From positions 16,641,741-16,705,740 of the forward strand of contig OX336348.1 of NCBI GenBank assembly GCA_946902875.1: a stretch of DNA of 64,000 nucleotides, in the 5' to 3' direction. Below, in pieces: positions 56,053 to 64,000 of this stretch. Position numbers and translations under genes: made by a program. Source of the stretch: Nematopogon swammerdamellus. Lineage: Eukaryota; Arthropoda; Insecta; Lepidoptera; Adelidae. Below the pieces are notes generated by a model that had not been told where the DNA came from, did no database searches, and was given only the letters and a program-made list of their open reading frames with translations. How positions within the stretch are numbered: the first letter of the stretch is position 1; each line of letters starts with the position of its first letter.

Positions 56053-56538
56053 TACACGGTGTTAACTTAAATAGGCAACATTCCCGAAAGGGGGTTGTTT
56101 TGGGTCACATACTGATGCCGAAGAAGGGGGTAATTTTTTTTTTAGCTTTGGTTTTAAAATTTTCAATTTCTATATTTGGTATAAAAACATGGTATTTCAT
56201 AATAGGAATCACACTGCATTACCAAAAAAATCGAAAGCTGAGTAATTTTTCAAATAAATAAAAAAAATCACATTCATATCGACACGATACAACAGCTAGC
56301 GCGCGACACGTGGTCAGTCAGCTGGGTACGCACGGTCGCAGGCGCGCGGCGCGCGGCGGCGCTCGCTACACCATTCCAAAGAGAAATTGTCGCTGAGGTA
56401 AAATTTTGAAGAAAATATGCAAATTTTTTTAAACTATTTTAGATTTTATTTTTTAGTACCACAAAATAATCAGTATACGAAATGGTTTAATATTCGGTAT
56501 TAAAATTGAAATGTCGCGAAAAAAGTTAACACCGTGTA
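56053..56538. mobile_element. MITE with TA duplication, 486 bp
   Basis: Inverted ends TACACGGTGTTAACTT are flanked by TA. It lies in intron 3 of the zeste-like gene. The interior has a GC-rich patch (56280-56375) and no transposase. Confidence 0.75.
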
Positions 56539-56989
56539 TAACAAAATATATCTTGTGTGGTAGTACGGAACCCTCAGTGCGCGAGTTAAACTCGCACTTG
56601 GCTCCTGTTTTTAAATGTCCAAGCAATGTAATGGTCTAATGTGATCCAAATACATCTAAGTACCTACGCTAATCAAAACAATATAATTTAAAGATATTTT
56701 TTGTTTTAACTTGCAGGACAACCGAGGGCGTTTTCAACAAACCCCAGCAGTGGCTCACTTGGGACAATGAACACCCTCCCTACATAAACGGAGCACATCC
56801 TCGGGTTTGGTGCAGCACACTACCATCTGCTGGTTGCAAGCACCAAGTCCTTCCACAACATCAATGCCAGCATGTGCTCAGCGTTTATTATTAAGATGCT
56901 CAATTAGTTCTTTAGTTTACCTAAATAGGTTTTTGTGTAAATTGTATGTGTAAATAAAAATATTTTATTCTTATTATTGTTTTGTTTAC

Positions 56990-59281
56990 TTTTTTTACCA
57001 GAGATAAGAATACTTCATTTTGAGAGAAGCGTATATATGACCCTCCGTGCGTTGGTAAGTATCACTTGCATAAAATGGAAGGGCAGTCATTATCTAGCAA
57101 ATACAATTTAAAATAATGCGCAATGTTCTTTGGTGATAAACTAGATAGTGCAGTTGTAGAGTGTCGTCTCTGTCGCACTGCAAGTATCTGTATGACCGAG
57201 ACAATGCTTTACAACCAGAAAGTCATCAAAGCATGATGCACATTATTTACCGCCGCGTACTGTACACTAGAATTGGTTAATAATTAAGAGCAACATTTGA
57301 TTCAGCATAGAAAGTAGAGGTTGATGCAAAGCTATTGTAGTTTTTCAACCTTCTGTCGCACAGATGACAAAGTACATACCTTGGAAGTGGGTGATATTAT
57401 GATATAGCGTCGGCTTTCTTTTGTGGGTGTCGGCCGGTTCGTAAAGTGGCGAAGCGCAGCTCCCTTGAGTGGATTCTTGTTCGCGCCGATGTTCTTGCTG
57501 TAAGCTCATCGACGCATGTCGGCCGGATTCCAGCAAAAGAGTCCAAGCCAAGACCGCGCCAACCGCCCGCCGCTTACGTAAATGTTTCGTAGAAAGAAAG
57601 AAAGAAACCACAAAATAAACATCGCGAAGCGAATGTCGTGTTTGCTTGTTTGTTTACGAACCGCTGTAATTTTTTTTTTTTAATAATTATTGGCTTGGAT
57701 GCCGGGTCCTTCTGCCATTTCTTTAATTTTATTTCCTATAATTTCTATATTTTCTACAGTATTTATTATGTATTTGTAAAGACTTTTATAATATTTTTGT
57801 TCAGTTAATAAATTTATTTCGATGTTTTCGTCAGTTTTCTCATGAAGTGAACGCCAAAAAGTTGATCCTTAGCTAGCGAGTTTAGCGGCAAATATCGGGG
57901 AGTTTATCTGTCAAAGAAACGTCAAAAACCCCGGTGCCAATTGTTTGATAGATCGACTCCGTGTCGACTCATAGCCTTCTGTATTCCGTCCTTGTCGTCT
58001 TGAAAGGACATATAGAGAAGGCTATAATCGACTAGATCGACAGCTCTAGCGAGTAAAATGTGGGAGTGCGAGAATGACGTCACTCGCCTGTTTCACCGGT
58101 GCCAATAAAGCGTTCTCGCCACATTTCTCGCACTCACACGGGCGAGTGAGTGAACGCCGGTAGACCTACAGGGGACAGGAGTGCAGTGAGCGAGTGGAAA
58201 ACAAACATTGTGAAACATGTCGGATGTTTTTTTTTATGGTACTGGTACTGACACGGTTGGCTACATCACCTACAACATCCGTGATGTCAGCCCATAACAC
58301 CGGATGAACTTGGTGCCACGTCAGTGCATCCCTTCGGTCGTGCCGGCTACACTGCCTTATACGACATACACGGGGAGAGAAGCAGTGGGGCTGTTCTTTT
58401 AAAGTACCGGCCCCACACGGTACAATTATCATTAAGTAAATAGAAAGTCCGAGGGCGGTTCTGTTCAACCGATCGAGTATAAGTAGTCTATTTCGCGACT
58501 CTTAACTTTAATTTAATATTAGCATTTTTTTTTATCCTAAACTATTATCACATGAAGAAATGAAGTCTACTAGGAAAGTGTTTAAAAACAATAGCTAGGT
58601 ACCAAACACGACCAGATGTTCTACAGGTTTGGCACACACATTTAACTCCAAGCATCATAGCCCCAGGGGCGGATACAGACCTTCATTTAGGGGGGTCATA
58701 TCGCTTAACGCTTTATATGCTTCATAATCAAAGATTTGTTTTTATATTAATACATCTTATTAGGGTTCCGTACTTCAAAAGAGGAAAAAAATCACTTTGT
58801 TGTCCGTATGTCTGTCAAGACCGTTTTTCTCAGGAAGGGGTAGGTGTCAAGTTGAAATTAATATGAAATACTGAGGTCTACATTTCCTCGGAGGTGTTTA
58901 TTGTGTTTTTGTATATTGTTGTTTATTGTATAATATCATCCATAGGTAGGTAACCTACGCTTGGATATGTCGAAGATTCCGACAGTTCTAAATTCAATGC
59001 GAAGAACAACTGACAAACAAACTTCGCAAGTCACAATGTTCTGTTAGTACCTTATAATAAGTGTTATATTATAGTAACTTACAAATAATTAACCCATACT
59101 ACCGCTCACAAAAGCATTAATATTTACAGCATAAACATGAATACTGAAGAATCTGACGACTCTGCCTATTTACATTAACTATATCTGGTGTATAGGTGCC
59201 ATCGTCAATTTGATACTTAAATATATCAATTCAACAACAATTAGTAAAAGTTTATTACAAAGAAATGTAATAAGCCATATT
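56990..59281. other. Gene-poor stretch with SINE and other repeat fragments
   Basis: 58238-58345 is a minus-strand SINE 3' fragment. 58380-58430 is a reversed piece of the 31338-type element. 58760-58800 has the AGGGTTCCGTACTTCAAAAG repeat. A minus-strand 88-codon frame at 57345-57611 has no family motif. 57850-58190 holds GAGCGAGTG-like words on both strands with no gene. Nothing else recognised. Confidence 0.45.
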
Positions 59282-59466
59282 AAAAATCCCAAAGAGTTTG
59301 TTGTCGCTGCGCTCCTTTATAGAGAGAATGTGAGCGTTGGTGAGGTGAAGCTTCGTTGGTGAGCGCCACGAACCGCGTTCGGGTCCGATCGGCAGTCATC
59401 GGCCGTGCTTCGTCGCGCGATGCAGAGGGATCAATTTCTTAGTTTTATTCCTAAAATTCAGCCAAA

Positions 59467-60965
59467 ATGGTCAACTGTTGCGTGTTAATTTGCAAATCTG
59501 ACTCAAAGAAGGAGACTAGAATCGTGAATGGTATAAGATTCCACAGGTAATTGGTATTTTGGTGATATTTTAACCGGGAGCGACGGCGGTGGCGGATTTC
59601 CTATAGAACGTGCTAAGTCTAAATCATATTTTTTCCCGAATATTTATATAATAATCCATTTGATTACGTATTTAATTTAAGTAGTACTAGCTTTAGCCTG
59701 CGGCTTCGCTCGCGTGAAATTCGGATTTAAAAAGAAGAAAGTAATTAAGCCCGCCCCCGTACCCTTTCGGTTTGTATGACAGCCACACCATAGCGTAACC
59801 GGAACTGAATTTTATTTAGCCTATCCTATGTCTCGTATAGGTAAATGTGCTTGTACTAAGTTTCATCGAATTCGGATGATCGGTTTAAGAGCCATCGAGC
59901 ATATCGTGGAACATAGATAGTTACATACATACAGAAAATTGTTCTAAAAATCGTCAATTTAGTTTTAGTATCATACATAGAGTCTACAAACGCAATATCT
60001 CATAAAACAACGTAACTTACTCCATGGCCATCCCTTACAGATTTATTATTAGTATTGATGATAAAGTTCCAAAATAGGAGGCAGATATGATCTTTCGTGT
60101 ATTTTTTTTTAAACCAAGTAAAAGTCAATACTCTATGAAAGGACTTTAGAGCTCGGTTACTTTATTAAACGACGCATGTTCGTTCACGTAGGTATCGAAG
60201 CATTTTATTTTTTCAAAAAATGGCCGCCATTTCGAAACGAATGGAATGAGCTTAACGTAAATCACGCATATACCTACCTTCGTTCTTAAGCAACCCTGAG
60301 CGCGGTTAGTACTTGGATGGGTGACCGCTCGACCGGAGCTGACCGTGGTTCGGATTCCACGTTAACCTGTAGGCCCCTTCTCTTCATACCTTACTAGGTA
60401 GGTGGTAGGGTTTATCCCGGCCGGGTTGGTACCACCGCTCTGACGAAACGTCGGTCGAAACGGCTATGTAAATAGTTCGTGTTTTCCGACCAGTTCAGTG
60501 TAGCCGACATGAAATGAAGGGAAGCACCGACATGGCACCTAGCTCACCGGGTGTTATGGGCTGACATAACGGATGTTGTAGGTGATGTAGGTAACCAACC
60601 GTGTAAGATTCCATAAAAAAACGCCAAAATATGAACTATTTAGTATGTATACTGGTTTCCGAGTAATTTTGTTTAGTGAAAGATGGCAATTAGGTAATTT
60701 TCAATTAGGTACCTTGGGTTTTAAGGTTTCCCAAAAATCCCGAAAAAATTAAACTGTGGGAGGCCGCAATAAAAAGAACAGGAAACACTTACAGCCGTAT
60801 TTGTTCTCGACATTTTAATGAGACTACTTTTATATTGCACCAGATGGAGATAAAAAACTCAAAGATCAAGCAATACCAATAGTCCGATTAACGAGTGGCC
60901 CAAAAGGAGGTGTAGAGTGCGTGAGCAGGGTCAAAAGCGATTTCTTCAAAAACCTGTTCGCGGTG
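59467..60965 (+). pseudogene. THAP-domain N terminus of the P-like transposase (two exons)
   Basis: THAP is a C2CH zinc finger that recognises transposon ends. Exon 1 (59467-59546) reads MVNCCVLICKSDSKKETRIV then NGIRFHR and stops at donor GTAATT. Exon 2 begins at about 60726 after TTTTAAG and continues in phase with FPKNPEKIKLWEAAIKRTGN, then ICSRHF (Cys-His of the finger). A frameshift near 60825-60835 is followed by YIAPDGDKKLKDQAIPIVRL, where AIP corresponds to the AVPTIF box. The intron contains two nested insertions. No catalytic domain follows; the inverted duplication starts at about 60901. Confidence 0.75.
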
Positions 60966-61848
60966 CTTAGGGAGTAAACATACTAAAAGTCCTGGCGTCT
61001 ACGAGGTGAGCCGGAGGGGGAGGGGGGGGGGCCCAAATAAGGTCCCGCTTTTGGGTTTTTCGCTGCGATCTCGCAAACAGTGCCCCGTAGAGAAAAATTG
61101 TGTTATACCGAATGAAAGCTCATAAAATTCTCTACAAGTTTTATTCTATTCACTTTTTTTGAATTCCGAACCGTTTTCGAGCTACACGCTTAGGAAAAGT
61201 GAAAATTATCGAAAAATTCATTTTTACCTCATATTTCTCATCAAACATTCCTTCATATCGTCTAAACTATTCACCTGAGAAAGATATTGTCAAACAAGAA
61301 GTTATAGAGATTTTAATTCCCTTCAAAAGTGTGTATACATATCCTAATTTGACCGGTCAACAGTTGCACCAATTTTAAGAGTTTTTGTAAAATTTCATCA
61401 TATTCACAAAAAGTTGTTTTGGTCATTCCTGAGCCACAACTATCGTTTGTTACAGCTATGTACCATCTAATAATATGTCACACTTGAAAGCGGGTTAAAT
61501 GCAGTAAATGGAAATCATGTCACTGGAAGAAATGGAAAATTGTATTTTATAGATGATAAATAAAAGTGTGTTATATATAAGGCAAGTAATTTTATTTTAT
61601 TTTAATAAATCATTGTTTTATTTCCAAGAAGTTTCATCCTCTTTGGACGTGAGGGCCCTGGTAAGGGTTCTTCGTCCATGGCATCTTCATCCTCAGTGGT
61701 GGGTGGTTCTTGATGAAGGGCCTCTGCGTGCTGTTTAGCTGCGCTCTCAGTTGGTGGGCGCGAACTAATTTCAGGCTATATACTAGCCACTGACCTCATA
61801 AACGACTGGAAGCGGTACTGGTTGAGAGAGGTCTGTCTTGCTGGTGCC
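60901..61848 (+). repeat. Left copy of an inverted duplication inside the P-like element
   Basis: Reverse complement of 62143-63107 at moderate identity with small indels. Its minus strand encodes a second, damaged copy of the 61944-62390 reading frame (stop at 61602-61604; internal TAG near 61785). The copies have diverged visibly, more than the arms of the 23-kb palindrome. Confidence 0.8.
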
Positions 61849-61943
61849 CACTCCTTCCACCCAAGACATCCCGCTACTGAAACCCGGCCGAGAAAAAACC
61901 AAAACAATAGTACTGTCCACCCAAGAGATGCAGCAGCGTAGAT

Positions 61944-62390
61944 TTGAACACATCCTGTTCTTACATTCATCTACCGGCTGCGTGCGACACATCTGCAACT
62001 TTCAGGAGAAGTAAAGTGGGCTTCTTAAAATTGTACTTGAAGTCGGAACTCATCAAGGAAGCGGCAGTGATCTTTTGCAACCCCGCCTCCACTCACGGCG
62101 AGGTTGAACAGGCTGGGAAGATGTGCTTCCTCAAATGGTATGGGGCACCAGCAAGACAGACCTCCCTCAATCAGTACATCTTCCAGTCGTTTATGAGGTC
62201 AGTGGCTAATATAAAGCCTGAAATTAGCTCGCTCCCACCGACTGAGAGCGTAGGTAAACAGCACGCAGAGGCCCTTCATCAAGAACCACCCACCACTGAG
62301 GATGAAGATGCCATGGACGAAGAACCCTTACCAGGGCCCTCACGTCCAAAGAGGATGAAACTTCTTGGAAGTAAAACAATGAATTATTAA
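61944..62390 (+). CDS. Uncharacterised ORF, 148 aa, transposon-associated gene fragment
   Basis: An intact frame with an acidic, proline-rich C terminus. Residues ~45-90 read FCNPASTHGEVEQAGKMCFL and KWYGAPARQTSLNQYIFQSF. Then come SSLPPTESVGKQH and an acidic EPPTTEDEDAMDEEPLPGPS with a basic PKRMKL, possibly a nuclear signal. The LYGA/SLNQ and LPPTExxxKQH motifs resemble a family of insect proteins that usually continue into a Cys-rich domain. That middle part is missing, so this looks like an internally deleted copy. AATAAA-type signals follow the stop. The divergent twin is on the minus strand at 61602-61960. Function unknown. Confidence 0.5.
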   Translation: MNTSCSYIHLPAACDTSATFRRSKVGFLKLYLKSELIKEAAVIFCNPASTHGEVEQAGKMCFLKWYGAPARQTSLNQYIFQSFMRSVANIKPEISSLPPTESVGKQHAEALHQEPPTTEDEDAMDEEPLPGPSRPKRMKLLGSKTMNY

Positions 62391-63107
62391 AATAAAATAA
62401 AATTACTTACCTTATAACAAACTTTTATTTATCATCTATAAAATACAATTTTCCATTTTTTCAAGTGACATGATTTTCATTTACTGCATTTAACCCGCTT
62501 TCAAGTGTGACATATTATTAGATGGTACATAGCTGTAACAAACGATAGTTGTGGCTCAGGAATGACCAAAACAACTTTTTCTGAATATGATGAAATTTTA
62601 CAAAAAATCTTAAAATTGGTGCAACTGTTGACCGGCTGAAGATAAATTAGCCTATGTATACACACTATTGAAGGGAATTGAATTCTCTATAACTTCTTGT
62701 TTGATAATATCTTTCTCAGGTGAATAGTTTAGACGATATGAAGGAATGTTTGATGAGAAATATGAGGTAAAAACCAATTTTTCGGAAATTTTCACTTTTT
62801 CTAAGCGTGTAGCTCAAAAACGGTTTGGAATTCGAAAAAAGTGAATAGAATAAAAGTTGTAGATAATTTTATGAGCTTCCATTCGGTATAAGAGAATTTT
62901 TCTCTACGGGGCACCGTTTTCGAGATCGTAGCGAAAACCCCAAAAGCGGGACCTTATTTGGGCCCCCTCCGCCCCCCCCCCTCCCCCCCCCCCTTTCGGC
63001 TCACCTCGTAGACGCCAGGGCTTTTAGTATGTTTGCTCCCTAAGCACCCCGAACAGGTTTCTGAAGAAATCGCTTTTGACCCTGCTCACGCACTCTACAC
63101 CTCCTTT
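62143..63107 (-). repeat. Right copy of the inverted duplication inside the P-like element
   Basis: Partner of 60901-61848. It contains the second half of the 148-codon frame, AAGCGGGACCTTATTTGGGC, a C-rich run near 62960-62995 (G-rich in the partner), and ends at AGAGTGCGTGAGCAGGG complement. Confidence 0.8.
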
Positions 63108-63887
63108 ATTGCCTGAACTACAAGGTTATCAGAAGAAAAAAAATTCCCTCTTTAAAAAAGAGAAGAAAAAGAGTGCATGGAATTTTGGATTCAATATAAA
63201 CTTGAATTTTTGGAGCAATTTACGAACACCATCATCCTTTGCGTTTTCGTAGTATAGTAATGTAGTAGTGATAGATAACTCATAATCCGCAACTTTTTGT
63301 GTGAGGTTTAGTTAAATTCCAAATAAGACTTCAATCATGTTTTCGTTCGAACGTTGAATTTTGAAAATTCATAAATTTTGATTTAAAAATCTTTTGTTAT
63401 GTTATGTTTTTTTTTCACTCATTTGTCGTAAATACGAATCTTTCATAATGGCAAGTACCTGAGCGGTCGAGCTTTGCTCGGTGTCTACACCTATCTATGT
63501 AGATGAATAAACTTGAAAAAGTAACATCTAAATACAATTATATTTCGTCGAAATCGTTAGAGCCGTTTCCGAGAAACAAATATATACATACAAGTTTAGC
63601 TCACTTAAAGTAATAGGATAAAGTAATAAAAGTAAGCACCGTAAGAATTCAATATATTAAGGAACCTACACCTCACTTACAATACAAATTAAATTTTGGA
63701 AAATAAGAGATACATTGTTTCTACGCTTGGACGCTTTCCGTTCGCGCATGCCCGAGTAGGAGCCGAACGTCGTTCCCCTGCCCGCACTACACCCCGCAGC
63801 GGGCTTCATTCTTTCTCGTAGCCGTGTGCCCATAGGGTCGCTCTATAAAGGAGCGCAGCGACGTAATACAAACTCTTTGAAAAATCC

Positions 63888-64000
63888 AAAGATACAAAGT
63901 GTATCCAATTGTCAAGTTATTTTGTGGGGATATAAACGGGGGACTGAATTAATCTCCTGCTAATGCTGCCCCATCGCACGATGGTGAAGTAGTAGCGGAG
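63888..64000. other. Right flank of the P-like element
   Basis: About 110 bp beyond the target duplication, ending in CACGATGGTGAAGTAGTAG. Too short to classify. Confidence 0.3.

Larger units (their letters stand above)
54026..56770 (+). pseudogene. Zeste-like Myb/SANT-domain gene, four exons, decayed
   Basis: Probable nuclear DNA-binding regulator of the insect 'regulatory protein zeste' type. Exon 1 (54026-about 54240) starts ATGAGCCAAGTG. After a one-base frameshift it reads KRYDVMAEFMEQNPQLARGR, the first Myb/SANT helix. Exon 2 (54354-54538) has YWTDNKVHLKNLAGRARRQA and then, after another shift and a stop, DERMLAVLGQGFGLGDSEVI. Exon 3 (55614-55802) joins in phase with RLLAAPLVSFVQINPPMREV and a helical EEYERVHAEDRRQDMALREW to FLQ. 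Exon 4 (56717-56770) gives DNRGRFQQTPAVAHLGQ and a stop. AATAAA is at 56953. Splice sites look good, but the frame is broken at least three times. Such domains also occur in PIF/Harbinger accessory proteins. Confidence 0.65.
59290..63879 (+). mobile_element. P-like DNA transposon with THAP exons, 4.59 kb, rearranged
   Basis: The ends are near-identical inverted repeats (CAAAGAGTTTG, then TCGCTGCGCTCCTTTATAGA). They are flanked by an exact 8-bp duplication AAAAATCC (59282-59289 and 63880-63887). A THAP domain follows the left end. 8-bp duplication plus THAP points to the P superfamily. The catalytic domain is missing. Nested inside are a Y repeat (59697-60060), a SINE (60283-60620) and a ~0.95-kb inverted duplication (60901-61848 and 62143-63107). 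A decayed short repeat with TTAGAGCCGTTTCCGAGAAA lies at about 63459-63615. Confidence 0.8.

Noticed and set aside
57345..57611. Minus-strand 88-codon frame
   Set aside because: No recognisable domain and no splice or promoter support beyond a basic patch.

Overview
This is a stretch of insect nuclear DNA, most probably from a moth or butterfly. It is AT-rich, has spliced genes with small exons, and is packed with dispersed repeats of the kind seen in Lepidoptera: short elements ending in a GC-rich hairpin plus CTAG, GTAT-microsatellite elements, an 'AACCGACTTCC' element, and hAT, Transib, P-like, Harbinger and mariner-type DNA elements with several LINE families. No bacterial, organellar or CRISPR features were seen. 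Host coding sequence is sparse: three phase-1 exons of one minus-strand gene (34.2, 51.3 and 53.1 kb) and a decayed four-exon Myb/SANT (zeste-like) gene at 54.0-57.0 kb.

Layout. 0-2.7 kb: a LINE reverse-transcriptase remnant and minor repeats. 2.77-25.74 kb: one giant inverted repeat. Left arm 2769-10000, a 638-bp spacer, right arm 10639-16429, resuming at 25311-25740. The arms carry the same mosaic of short elements and ~69-bp-unit arrays. The right arm is split by an 8.9-kb hAT element (16430-25302) with 28-bp terminal inverted repeats and an exact 8-bp target duplication. The hAT transposase gene is itself split by a 5.5-kb two-ORF LINE with both ORFs open. The order of events is therefore palindrome, then hAT, then LINE.

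25.7-33.9 kb: a LINE ORF1-type gene with an SGNH-esterase-like domain (two stop codons), a second LINE ORF1 with one stop, a near-perfect 430-bp hairpin, two more foldback arrays, and a gypsy-type envelope remnant. 34-42 kb: exon C of the host gene, a deletion derivative of the hAT family, a composite tRNA/5S-like SINE, a 5'-truncated LINE with its target duplication, and a Transib remnant with a 5-bp GC-rich target duplication. 42-50 kb: foldback arrays, one split by a solo LTR, and a frameshifted LINE pol. 50-57 kb: host exons B and A, hairpins and MITEs, and the zeste-like pseudogene. 59.3-63.9 kb: a P-like element with a THAP exon pair and an internal inverted duplication of a gene fragment.

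The dominant theme is repeated inverted duplication at several scales, from ~60-bp hairpins through 1-2 kb foldback arrays to the 23-kb palindrome. All calls are from reading the sequence; no database search or alignment program was run. Boundaries quoted to the base come from matching junctions and target duplications by eye.
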